This document shows, one piece after another, positions 8,701-15,929 of a stretch of DNA of 21,561 nt. This DNA comes from JALNZF01 sp049793155. GTDB lineage: Bacteria > Nitrospirota > UBA9217. The DNA is taken from the NCBI GenBank assembly GCA_049793155.1, contig JBARBN010000174.1, positions 1 to 21,561 on the forward strand. The letters run 5' to 3'. The notes under the pieces were generated by a model. The model saw only the letters and a program-made list of their open reading frames with translations, searched no databases and had not been told where the DNA came from. Position numbers and translations under genes: made by a program. Each line of letters opens with the position of its first letter. Position 1 is the stretch's first letter.

Positions 8701-8710
8701 TAGGAGGTGA
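8701..8710 (+). promoter_or_regulatory. Near-perfect ribosome binding site of the HMA chaperone gene
   Basis: TAGGAGGTGA matches the complement of the 16S rRNA 3' end over the AGGAGGTGA core and sits 6 nt before the ATG at 8717. It fixes the start codon and predicts strong translation initiation for this very small gene. Confidence 0.75.
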
Positions 8711-8716
8711 CGTACT

Positions 8717-8935
8717 ATGAAAATCGCTCTGTTTAGCGTAAGCAATAATCTCTGCGCTGAGTGCTCGCTTGCATTGCGGCGGTTCGTCGGCGGCATGGAC
8801 GGTGTGGAGTCCATTGACGTGGAGCACGGGAAGATCGCCGTCAAGTTCGATGAAACCGCGATCGAAGAGGAAAAACTGACGAAGATCACGCGGGACAGCA
8901 TCGAAAAACTGGGGTATCGAGTTGAAGAAGAGTAA
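8717..8935 (+). CDS. Small heavy-metal-associated (HMA) domain protein
   Basis: A 72-residue protein that is a single ferredoxin-like HMA fold: beta1 KIALFSVSN, metal loop with C13-A-E-C16, helix LALRRFVGGMDGV, strand VESIDVEHGKIAVKFD, and the C-terminal IEKLGYRVEE. HMA proteins of this size act as cytosolic soft-metal (usually Cu+) chaperones or sensors; the CxxC pair is the metal site. It lacks the classic MxCxxC methionine, having N-L-C-A-E-C, so metal preference is open. No copper ATPase (copA) or CsoR/CueR gene lies nearby, so it is an orphan. It stands alone between ftsH and the convergent M16 gene. Confidence 0.88.
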   Translation: MKIALFSVSNNLCAECSLALRRFVGGMDGVESIDVEHGKIAVKFDETAIEEEKLTKITRDSIEKLGYRVEEE

Positions 8936-8948
8936 GAATGCTTTTTAG

Positions 8949-9015
8949 AGCGGAGTGAGGCTCTTTGAGAAGAGCCCTGTAACGGGAGGGCAAGGTGAAA
9001 GTCCTGGACTCCGCT
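8949..9015. other. Structured intergenic segment with nested inverted repeats
   Basis: An 8-bp perfect outer inverted repeat (AGCGGAGT 8949-8956 / ACTCCGCT 9008-9015) encloses a perfect 7-bp hairpin with a 4-nt loop (GGCTCTT 8959-8965, TGAG, AAGAGCC 8970-8976). A short CCC/GGG hairpin and a GGTGAAAGTCC segment follow. Immediately after, TCCGC-TT-GCGGA forms a further small hairpin sharing the right outer arm. There is no U-tract, so it is not a standard terminator. It lies between convergent genes (HMA, plus; M16, minus). It could be a small RNA, a mobile-repeat remnant or a bidirectional transcript-end structure. I match it to no family with confidence. Confidence 0.4.
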
Positions 9016-9111
9016 TGCGGAATGACGATAGAAGAAAGAGACAACAGCTATAATAGGAAGCTGATGCTTCTAAAATGATCCATGCTCTCCCCGTTTATTG
9101 CGGTCATGCAG

Positions 9112-11772
9112 TCATGGGTTCGGTCCAAGGGTCACTTGAACAAATCCGTCAGGTCTGATCCACTTGCTAAATGCTTCTTGCACCTGTTGTGACGAGATCT
9201 GAACGTATTGTTCGGCGGCGCGTACAGGCTCGTCCAGAGGCAGGTCCTCCTGGGAACGCGAAAGCATTCCCCCGGCGATACTGTCCGTACTCGATTCTGC
9301 GAGGGTCAGTTGCCTCATGAGCAGGATCTTGGCCTGCAGCAACTCAGCTTGCGTAACAGGGGCGGTCTGCAATGCTCGCACGTTGCGCTCAACCAGGCTT
9401 CGGGCCTTGGCAACGTTCGGGGGATCGCAGGCAAAGAAGACCCCGAACAGCGCACGGGTTTTGCTCGCCTGGATGAAGGACTCTACCGTATAGACCAGGC
9501 CGGCCTGCTCGCGCAGATCATGATACAACCGCGACGCGTAAAATGCGCCTGATAACACGTGATTACCGAGCATCAGTTTGTAATAATCCGGATGGGAACG
9601 TGTGATGCCGATTGTCTCGGCTAGTGTCACCTGGTCCTGAACCCGGCTCTCATCGGGCACCGCAACAGCGGAGGACTTATTGGACTGCACGGGAGGGAGA
9701 TCCGTCTCCGGTTTGCTGCCGTGCGACTTCCATGAACCGAGATAATTCTCAACAGCGCTCCTGGCCTGCCCGGGCGTTATCCTGCCGATGACAACGATCG
9801 TGGTCAGGTCGGGGCGAAACACGGTGTCATAGTACGACCTGACATCCTTCAGGGATAGCCTGCCGACCGTCTCCGGCAAGGCCTCACGAAGCGAGGAATC
9901 ATTCCTGGGAAAGATCGCTTCGCGAAGTGCGCGTCGTGAAAGATACGAAGGGCTTTTGAGCAGACCGGGCAATGAGCTTAATTTATCCTGCCGCATGACG
10001 GCGAATGCGGAATCGGGCAGCGCGGGGTGCAGCAAATTGTCCGCCAGAAGCGCCATGCCGCGGTCAAAGTGGTCGGAGAGGACCCTGAGCGAAAAACTTG
10101 TACCGGCCGAGATGGTTGCCCCGATATCGTCCTGAGCCTTCTGAAATGCAAGCCTGTCGAGAGACGTCGTGCCGTACGAAAACAGGCTTTCCAGCAGATC
10201 GGCGACCCCTTCTTTTCCGGCCGGTTCTTCCATCTCGGGTTTGCTCCTGATCTGGCCCATAACGGTCACCGTGGAACTTACGTTTTCCGGCTGAACGATC
10301 AGGCGAATGCCGTTGGGTAATAGCGAGACCGTGGGTTTGACCCTTGAAACCGGGACGCTCGGCAGCGTTTCGACTCTTTTCGCCCAATCAGGAAGTATCG
10401 CGGGCTTGGTCTCCGTCGGGGCAAAGGATTCCCCGCCGCCAAAACCTTTAACTGCCAGCGGCTTTCCCGAGGGTCGGGGCGTGAGTACGGCCGTGATCGC
10501 GCTGTCATTTGCGAGATATTCTCTGAGAACGCGATTCACGTCTTCCACGGTCACTTTTTTGATGGCCTCGATATCGTCATCCGGTGAGGAGCGGCCTTCC
10601 ACGGCAAGGGCCTGGGACCAAACCCCTGCAAGCCCGGAAATGGAGTTGGATTGAAACTCAGCGTCCGTGATCTCATGACGCTTTGAGGCCTCGACGATGT
10701 CGGCCGGAACCCCGGTTTTCACGTATTCGGCTATTATTTTTTTTACTGCGGTGACCAATGAAGCGCCATCCCCTCCCGAGGGAAACGCAGCGGTGGCATA
10801 CCCGAATGATGCCTGCGGCAGCGACCCGCCGTCGAACCCGGTGAAGAGGGCCTTGCCTTCTGTGACCAGTGTATAGATGTTTGCTCGCTGACTGTCCAGA
10901 ACATCGGACAGAATTTGCCCGGCTGCATAGTCGGGACTGCGGTAACCGGGCAGGCGGAAGGCTACGACGGCAAGTCCATAGGGGAGGTCGGTATCGAGAT
11001 TGATCGAGGCAGGTCTGAGTGCCTCCAGATGAATGTCCGGGCGCGGCGGTAAGGGCCTTGCGGGGATCGATCCGAACAGTTCTTTCACCTTTTCGAGGGT
11101 CTTGACCGGGTCTATATCCCCCGCAATAATGAGAATAGCATTATTCGGAACGTACCACGATTTATAGAATGCCTTGAGCATTGCACCGGTCGTCTTATCG
11201 AACGAGGGGCGTGTCCCCAGGGCATCGTGGGCATAGGGGGTATTGGTGAACATTTCCTCGAGAAGTCGCTTGGAAAAAACGTACTCGGGATTCGAAAGGT
11301 CCTGAGCCACCTCCTGTTCGATCGCTCCGCGCTCCTGCACCCAAAGCTCTTCCGTATCGAGGACGTCCCGCATGCGCGCCGCTTCCACGTTCAGTGCAAT
11401 GTCAAGATCATCCTTGGGCACCGTCAAGTAATACTGGGTCACGGTCTGCTGCGTGTCGGCGTTGAAACTGCCTCCCATCAGGGCAATGATGTTGGCAAGT
11501 TGGGCGGCCGACAACCCCGGGCTGCCGCGAAACATCATATGCTCCTGTGCATGAGCCATTCCCGGATAGCCATCGGGCGCTTCATTCGAACCCACGAGAT
11601 AGTTCACTTCAGTGGTAACCACGGGCGCCAGGCCATTCGGCACGAGCACTACTCGCAGCCCGTTCGCGAGGGTCGCGCGGACCACATTGGCATCAGGGGA
11701 CGCCGGAACCCGCATCGGTAAAAGCAGCAGACACGTGATTGCCCCATATACGAAAAGAATTCTTCCCTTCAT
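9112..11772 (-). CDS. Periplasmic M16-family zinc peptidase (pitrilysin/processing-peptidase type)
   Basis: An 886-residue two-repeat M16 peptidase. From the chosen start, residues 1-24 form a Sec signal (MKGRILF, hydrophobic run, VPA). The N-terminal repeat carries the inverted zinc motif HAQEH at 74-78 with the distal ligand E154 in AIEQEV (75 residues between). The C-terminal half is the second, catalytically silent M16 repeat ending RPDGFVQVTLGPNP. Family members degrade peptides or small unfolded proteins. The frame is open to a TTG at 11841. I prefer the ATG at 11772 because it starts directly on the signal peptide and has GAGG 7 nt upstream; the longer form would put 23 residues ahead of the signal. 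The gene lies 79 bp downstream of htrA on the same strand with no visible terminator between, so both are probably one operon for periplasmic proteolysis. Confidence 0.9.
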   Translation of the reverse strand: MKGRILFVYGAITCLLLLPMRVPASPDANVVRATLANGLRVVLVPNGLAPVVTTEVNYLVGSNEAPDGYPGMAHAQEHMMFRGSPGLSAAQLANIIALMGGSFNADTQQTVTQYYLTVPKDDLDIALNVEAARMRDVLDTEELWVQERGAIEQEVAQDLSNPEYVFSKRLLEEMFTNTPYAHDALGTRPSFDKTTGAMLKAFYKSWYVPNNAILIIAGDIDPVKTLEKVKELFGSIPARPLPPRPDIHLEALRPASINLDTDLPYGLAVVAFRLPGYRSPDYAAGQILSDVLDSQRANIYTLVTEGKALFTGFDGGSLPQASFGYATAAFPSGGDGASLVTAVKKIIAEYVKTGVPADIVEASKRHEITDAEFQSNSISGLAGVWSQALAVEGRSSPDDDIEAIKKVTVEDVNRVLREYLANDSAITAVLTPRPSGKPLAVKGFGGGESFAPTETKPAILPDWAKRVETLPSVPVSRVKPTVSLLPNGIRLIVQPENVSSTVTVMGQIRSKPEMEEPAGKEGVADLLESLFSYGTTSLDRLAFQKAQDDIGATISAGTSFSLRVLSDHFDRGMALLADNLLHPALPDSAFAVMRQDKLSSLPGLLKSPSYLSRRALREAIFPRNDSSLREALPETVGRLSLKDVRSYYDTVFRPDLTTIVVIGRITPGQARSAVENYLGSWKSHGSKPETDLPPVQSNKSSAVAVPDESRVQDQVTLAETIGITRSHPDYYKLMLGNHVLSGAFYASRLYHDLREQAGLVYTVESFIQASKTRALFGVFFACDPPNVAKARSLVERNVRALQTAPVTQAELLQAKILLMRQLTLAESSTDSIAGGMLSRSQEDLPLDEPVRAAEQYVQISSQQVQEAFSKWIRPDGFVQVTLGPNP

Positions 11773-11851
11773 CATCAAGCCTCGTGTCGATCCCGTCATC
11801 AGCAGGAAAAGGAGATGAGCGCCCTCCCCCACCACCTGCAAAAAGTCGCCC

Positions 11852-13318
11852 TTACGGCTGTATCGTAAGATAGACCGACCCGCCGTCCCTATAGATCAAA
11901 AGGAGGACGGTGTCATGCACGCCGATCTTTGAAACGATCTCCTCGTACTCCTGCGCGTTCCGGACCGCTTTTCGGTTTATTTCCTGGATCACATCGTTCG
12001 CCTGCAAGAGCCCCTGTACCTGGCTATCGGACGCTATTTCCGTGACCACCACACCGGCCAGGCTCTCCGGAAGATTTAATTTATTTCGAAGGCCCGGCGT
12101 GAGTTCCTGGACCGTGACGCCCTTGAGCGCGTTGTTGAATTCGGTTTTTTTCACGACCCGCTTTTCCTGGTACTCGCCCAGCGTAACCGAAATGGTCTGC
12201 TCCTTGCCGTTCCTGATGACCTTGAAATCAGTTTTCGTTCCCGGCGCCATCGCGGCTACCATGTTGCGAAGGGTCGTAACATCGGCGATCTTTTTATCGT
12301 TCATCCCGACGACGAGATCTCCCCTCTTGAGGCCCGATTTTTCCGAAGGACTGCCGTTCTCCACCCCGGAGATGAGGGCACCTTCCGTCTCTTTGATCCC
12401 GAGTGATTTCGAGAGCTCGGGGGTAAGGTTCTGGATGCTTACGCCGAGCCAGCCGCGGACCACTTTACCGTGCTTGATGATGCTGTCCATGACTGCTTTC
12501 GCCATGTCCGACGGGATCGAGAACCCGATCCCCATGTAGCCCCCGCTGGTTGAGAAGATCGCCGTATTGATGCCCACGAGCTCGCCGCTGCCGTTCACCA
12601 GCGCTCCCCCGGAATTCCCCGGATTGATCGCGGCGTCGGTCTGGATGAAGTCCTCAAAATCAGCCAGCCCGATGTTCGAGCGTCCCACGGCGCTTACGAT
12701 ACCCATGGTTATGGTTTGATTCAGTCCGAAGGGATTGCCGACGGCAATGACGACATCGCCGGTCTTCATCCTGCCGGAATCGCCGAACGCGAGCGTGGGC
12801 AGTCCTTTTGCGTCGATCTTGATTACAGCCAGGTCAGTCCGCGGGTCAGTACCCACGACCTTGCCCTTGAACTCGCGTTTGTCAAAGAGTATGACCTTGA
12901 TCTCGTCCGCTCCCTTCACTACATGATTGTTGGTCAGGATATAACCATGTTCGGAAACGATCACGCCGGAACCGAGGGCTGATGATTTGAACTTTCGTTT
13001 CTGTCCCGGATGTCCGCCGCCGAACTGATCGCCAAAATAGTGCCGAAAGAAAGGATCGTTGAACATACCGCCGAAGGGGTCGTCCTCCCTGGTCTCGACT
13101 GTTGTTGTTGATATGTTGACGACGGCAGGCCGCACTGCCTCGGCAACATCGGACAAGGCCTCACTCAGCTTGCTGAGCGTTTTTATGGATTCCGGTGAAA
13201 TTTCCTTTTCTCTGGCCGGCGCAAAGCTGGATGAGGAAAGGCCGGCTGCGAAAATTATCGCTGCTGAAAAAACAAGAAACCTGTTGAATAGCTCTTTTTG
13301 CTTCCATGGTATCTTCAT
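11852..13318 (-). CDS. degP: Do-like periplasmic serine protease (HtrA/DegP family)
   Basis: A 488-residue S1C protease/chaperone. Order of features: basic N-terminus and hydrophobic signal or anchor at about 14-27; a chymotrypsin-like domain with the catalytic triad H132 (LTNNHVV), D162 (RTDLAVI) and S236 (GNSGG); PDZ1 about 284-373 (GWLGVSIQNLTPEL, SEKSGLKRGDLVVGMN); PDZ2 about 398-485. These proteins refold or degrade damaged envelope proteins as caged oligomers. An insertion with repeated Phe/Gly (DPFGGMFNDPFFRHYFGDQFGGG) before the protease core corresponds to the LA loop. The start has AAGGAGG at 13326-13332 on the minus strand. Length and both PDZ domains match DegP/DegQ rather than the one-PDZ DegS. 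Which Do paralogue it represents cannot be decided from sequence alone. Confidence 0.95.
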   Translation of the reverse strand: MKIPWKQKELFNRFLVFSAAIIFAAGLSSSSFAPAREKEISPESIKTLSKLSEALSDVAEAVRPAVVNISTTTVETREDDPFGGMFNDPFFRHYFGDQFGGGHPGQKRKFKSSALGSGVIVSEHGYILTNNHVVKGADEIKVILFDKREFKGKVVGTDPRTDLAVIKIDAKGLPTLAFGDSGRMKTGDVVIAVGNPFGLNQTITMGIVSAVGRSNIGLADFEDFIQTDAAINPGNSGGALVNGSGELVGINTAIFSTSGGYMGIGFSIPSDMAKAVMDSIIKHGKVVRGWLGVSIQNLTPELSKSLGIKETEGALISGVENGSPSEKSGLKRGDLVVGMNDKKIADVTTLRNMVAAMAPGTKTDFKVIRNGKEQTISVTLGEYQEKRVVKKTEFNNALKGVTVQELTPGLRNKLNLPESLAGVVVTEIASDSQVQGLLQANDVIQEINRKAVRNAQEYEEIVSKIGVHDTVLLLIYRDGGSVYLTIQP

Positions 13319-13752
13319 TGACGTCCTCCTTGAGTAAATAGTTTCATACGAATGGGTCCCGATGGGTCTTCGGTCAAATTCAATTATACCCGAAAAAGGA
13401 GCGGGTGTAGGGCCGAGTAATTTCCGTATTGTCCGCGCGGGATACGACTTTGGTCCTATCGTTCGGCATGGTTTCCTGACTGCAGTTGTCCTGGGTGATA
13501 GGCTTAAAATAGAGGAGGGTTAATAGGATCATGAAAAGATCAATGATCGTTATTGCTGGAACGCGCCTGTTTTCAGCGGCAGAGGGTTTGGAGACAAAGA
13601 ATATTATAGACTAGGCTACCATACCGGCACCGATGAATATCCCGGGCGCGAAGGACCCTGTAATAAGGGTCAGCAGGAGGTGCCCCGGCGAGTGTCACCA
13701 TTCTTCTCTTTTTTTTTCAGTCATACCAATTGGCTCCATTTGAAGCATTCGT
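13319..13752. other. 434-bp gene-free interval between marR and htrA
   Basis: This holds the htrA ribosome site and a predicted minus-strand -10 box. It also has a perfect hairpin GACCCT-GTAATA-AGGGTC (13654-13671), a T9 run on the plus strand near 13711-13719 without a good hairpin in front, and a plus-strand 27-codon ORF (13531-13614). On the minus strand, a frame with one internal TAG (about 13697 down to 13376) encodes hydrophobic stretches such as LLTLITGSFAPGIFIGAG. No convincing gene was found. The interval could contain a decayed membrane-protein gene. Confidence 0.4.
13383..13388 (-). promoter_or_regulatory. Predicted -10 box of the htrA-M16 operon
   Basis: On the minus strand this is a perfect TATAAT hexamer within GGGTATAATTG. 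At 17 bp spacing the -35 position reads CCTACA (13406-13411), which matches consensus only in ACA. The predicted start near 13376 gives a leader of about 57 nt to the htrA ATG. No obvious heat-shock-type (CCCCAT) -10 was seen. Confidence 0.4.
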
Positions 13753-14262
13753 TCATTTTCCCGCCTGTCTCGATTTTTTCGATGGTTTGTTCACTTCCGG
13801 GGAAAGGATGAGCTGAGGGGGTATCCCCTGTGCGCCGAGGAGCGCAACAAGCTGATCCAGCCCTTCCGCTATATTTTTCAGCCGTTTTAATGGCAGCTTT
13901 TCAAGACCGGCGACCAGAAGTCCCTGCGCCACTTCGGGCGCTTTTTTCACCAGGGCCTCTCCCCGGGCGGTCATCTCTACGCGCACCACGCGACGATCTT
14001 CATTTGAGCGCACCCGTGTAACAAGATCCTGCTTTTCCAGACGATCAAGTATGCCCACCACGGTCGCGGGATGCAGATACATCTGCCGCGCGATCTCCGA
14101 CACCATGATCGGCGAACCCTGCGAGATGATCTTGATCGCCCAGAGCTGCGGACCCGTGAGACCTGTCTCCCGCTCGGCCTTCTTCGACTGCCCGTTCACG
14201 ACCTGGAAAACCCGCCGCAGGTTATCGATGATCTCTGATACCGTATCCGGATTGATGGACAT
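13753..14262 (-). CDS. MarR-family transcriptional regulator
   Basis: A 169-residue winged-helix regulator. A helical dimerisation segment (about 5-30) is followed by the helix-turn-helix: scaffold helix MVSEIARQ, recognition helix about 64-78 (HPATVVGILDRLEKQ), and a wing at about 83-98 with the family signature SNEDRRVVRVEMTARG. The C-terminal helix reads LKNIAEGLDQLVALL. MarR proteins bind DNA as dimers and commonly repress their own promoter or adjacent genes until a ligand or oxidant releases them. The frame extends to a TTG at 14289, but the ATG at 14262 has AGGAGG immediately upstream (minus strand) and is the better start. The basic tail (KPSKKSRQAGK) is unusual. The target is unknown; the divergent pal-like gene and the downstream htrA operon are the neighbours. 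Confidence 0.93.
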   Translation of the reverse strand: MSINPDTVSEIIDNLRRVFQVVNGQSKKAERETGLTGPQLWAIKIISQGSPIMVSEIARQMYLHPATVVGILDRLEKQDLVTRVRSNEDRRVVRVEMTARGEALVKKAPEVAQGLLVAGLEKLPLKRLKNIAEGLDQLVALLGAQGIPPQLILSPEVNKPSKKSRQAGK

Positions 14263-14311
14263 GCCGCCTCCTGATAAACTGCTTGACAAATAAACGCATT
14301 CGTGGTAAACA

Positions 14312-14340
14312 GTTTGTATGCAAATTATTTTAACACAAAC
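14312..14340. promoter_or_regulatory. Imperfect inverted repeat upstream of marR (possible operator)
   Basis: GTTTGTAT (14312-14319) and ACACAAAC (14333-14340) are inverted copies with 7 of 8 positions matching, separated by 13 AT-rich bases. They lie in the divergent marR/pal intergenic region, 50 bp upstream of the marR ATG. MarR dimers usually bind inverted repeats overlapping their own promoter, so autoregulation is plausible. The match is short and not verified. Confidence 0.3.
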
Positions 14341-14478
14341 GATTTAGTCGGGCAAGCGAAATCAGCCAGGAGGATTTTTTCTCTCTTTCGGCAGCAGTAT
14401 CGCGAGTACACAGCAATCCATTTACCTCACATCAATTGAAACGAAGGGAACGACCAAATTTTAAAAGGAGGATTTCTT

Positions 14479-15042
14479 ATGCGGAAACATGTTCAACTGT
14501 ATCTCGTGGCAATAACAGCACTGGCGTTGCTGGTCCTTTGGGGGTGCCCAAAGAAGACGCAAATGACAACCTCGCAGGAAACGCAGACGGAAAAAGTGAC
14601 CGCCCCCGCGACGCCGCCAGTTGAATCGACCGATGCGGAAAGCAGGGCTGCGGCAGGGGCCAGCAGCAGCGGTGAGAGGTCCGGGGACCGGTCATTGAGT
14701 GCGGGAAGCGGCCTGCAGCCTGTTTATTTCGATTATGATAGATCCTCCATTCGGGCCGATGCTGGAGCGGCCATGAAAGCGAATGCCGAATGGCTGAAGG
14801 CACACCCTGCCGAGAAGATCCGGATCGAGGGTAACTGCGACGACCGGGGAACAAAGGAGTACAACGTGGCGCTTGGCCAGCGGCGCGCCGCGACGGCGAA
14901 GAAGTATCTCACGGATATGGGCATAGCTTCCAAGAGAATATCCCTTCTCAGTTATGGCAAGGAAAAACCTGTCTGCACAAATGACAACGAGGCGTGTTGG
15001 CAAAAAAACAGAAGAGATGATTTCTTTGTCGCAAACCCGTAG
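14479..15042 (+). CDS. pal: Peptidoglycan-associated lipoprotein (Pal/OmpA C-terminal domain)
   Basis: A 187-residue lipoprotein. The signal peptide ends in the lipobox VLWGC with lipidation predicted at C23. A low-complexity Thr/Ser/Ala/Glu linker (about 27-75) follows, then an OmpA-type peptidoglycan-binding domain: VYFDYDRSSI, GNCDDRGTKEYNVALGQRRA, SYGKEKPV and KNRRDDFFV. The Asp and Arg residues of the DRGTKEYN...RR motif bind meso-diaminopimelate in the family. It tethers the outer membrane to the wall. Two cysteines in PVCTNDNEACWQKNRR could form a disulphide. The start has AAGGAGG at 14465-14471. No tolQRAB genes are adjacent, so it may be a second Pal-like protein rather than the Tol partner. 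A strong terminator follows. Confidence 0.9.
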   Translation: MRKHVQLYLVAITALALLVLWGCPKKTQMTTSQETQTEKVTAPATPPVESTDAESRAAAGASSSGERSGDRSLSAGSGLQPVYFDYDRSSIRADAGAAMKANAEWLKAHPAEKIRIEGNCDDRGTKEYNVALGQRRAATAKKYLTDMGIASKRISLLSYGKEKPVCTNDNEACWQKNRRDDFFVANP

Positions 15043-15190
15043 CATGGTCCGCCAGGAAACGGGTGCCTGGGCAACACTTCTTTGGAACAGAGGGTCGCCT
15101 GCTCCGGCAATAGTACTCGTCGTAAAAGAAATGTTTTAGCGGCATGGTAAACAGTGCAGACTTCACACGAAGCAGTACTTGCTTACCTTC

Positions 15191-15235
15191 AAGGCACCGG
15201 GTACATTAAGCATCATCCGGTGCCTTCCTTTTTTT
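15191..15235 (+). terminator. Rho-independent terminator after pal
   Basis: A perfect 10-bp stem AAGGCACCGG (15191-15200) / CCGGTGCCTT (15217-15226) with a 16-nt loop is followed by CC and T7 (15229-15235). It lies 149 bp after the pal stop codon and ends just before the next promoter. Confidence 0.85.
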
Positions 15236-15238
15236 ATA

Positions 15239-15247
15239 TGTTATAAT
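15239..15247 (+). promoter_or_regulatory. Extended -10 promoter of the small lysine-rich gene
   Basis: TGTTATAAT is a perfect TGnTATAAT element starting 4 nt after the terminator's T-run. The -35 position falls within the terminator stem and has no consensus. Predicted +1 is near 15254, giving a leader of about 37 nt that contains the GGAGGAGG ribosome site. Confidence 0.5.
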
Positions 15248-15290
15248 AGCAACACGCACTCGAATGTCATTCCACCTGGAGGAGGATACG

Positions 15291-15650
15291 ATGGGTTATT
15301 TTGAAGGCATCAACTGGGAAACGATCAAGAAGGATCTTCAGCAGGGCCTGGGAAAAGGCATGGTTGCCGTGAAAAAGGGGGCGCTCGTTGCGCAAAAGAA
15401 GGTCGGCGAACTGAGCGACGAGGGGAAAAAGCAGTATAAGGTTTTTTCTCTCAAAACGAAGGTCCACCAGGGGTTCTCCGATCTCGGCGCCCGTGTGTAT
15501 GCGCTTATGGGTACCCGGACAAAGAACCCGTCGCTTGACGCGAAAGTTCGGGACATCGTCTCGCAGCTGAAAAAGCTCGAGGCGCAGATCGGAGCCCTCG
15601 AATCGGGGGGAAAGTCCTCGGTGCGAAAAAAAGCCGTCAAAAAACGCTGA
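15291..15650 (+). CDS. Small lysine-rich, helical protein of unknown function
   Basis: A 119-residue protein that I do not assign to a family. It begins MGYFEGINWETIKKDLQQGL, is rich in Lys/Gly/Leu, and is predicted largely helical with no signal peptide or membrane segment. A central segment reads FSLKTKVHQGFSDLGARVY, then a probable coiled coil (DIVSQLKKLEAQIGALE), and the tail SSVRKKAVKKR is strongly basic. The pattern suggests a cytosolic or membrane/nucleic-acid-associated small stress-type protein, but this is only an impression. The ATG at 15291 is chosen over the in-frame ATG at 15264 because GGAGGAGG sits just upstream of it. It has its own promoter and is followed by a 279-bp gap, so it is monocistronic. 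Confidence 0.8.
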   Translation: MGYFEGINWETIKKDLQQGLGKGMVAVKKGALVAQKKVGELSDEGKKQYKVFSLKTKVHQGFSDLGARVYALMGTRTKNPSLDAKVRDIVSQLKKLEAQIGALESGGKSSVRKKAVKKR

Positions 15651-15929
15651 TTCCGCAGTTCTGTGCATCTTTGACCTTACACGTTTCCTCATGCGGGCGT
15701 CGGCGTCTCAAGGCATGACCGGGGCGCCCGTCCCCTTTTGCCAGGCACTGTGTGATTATTACCGTGGGGTCGAGGACCGATGGCTATCTCGAACACTTGC
15801 CTGATCTACTGCTGCGCCATCGACCGCGTTACTGCTGATCATACCCCAATTCATCCATAAGCGCCGGCCCCTGACAACTGGATTTTCCCGGTCTTGGCGT
15901 TCACGAGGAACAAAAGATAGAGGTGCCGC

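Noticed and set aside
8668..8710. Tiny GTG-initiated leader peptide whose TGA lies in the HMA ribosome site
   Set aside because: It is only about 10-14 codons and the SD-like AAGGAG is generic. No attenuation structure or sensing residues are visible.
9057..9070. GAAGC-TGAT-GCTTC hairpin as terminator of the M16 operon
   Set aside because: The stem is only 5 bp with no T-run in the minus-strand sense.
11773..11841. N-terminal extension of the M16 peptidase from TTG 11841
   Set aside because: AAGGG lies 7 nt upstream, but the extension would place 23 residues before a clear Sec signal peptide. ATG 11772 with GAGG is preferred.
13531..13614. 27-codon plus-strand ORF behind AGGAGGG
   Set aside because: The ribosome site is about 12 nt away, the peptide is very short, and no family or promoter supports it.
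15690..15742. CGGGCG/CGCCCG inverted repeat followed by CCCCTTTT as a terminator of the small lysine-rich gene
   Set aside because: A 6-bp stem with a loop of nearly 30 nt and only four T residues is too weak to call.
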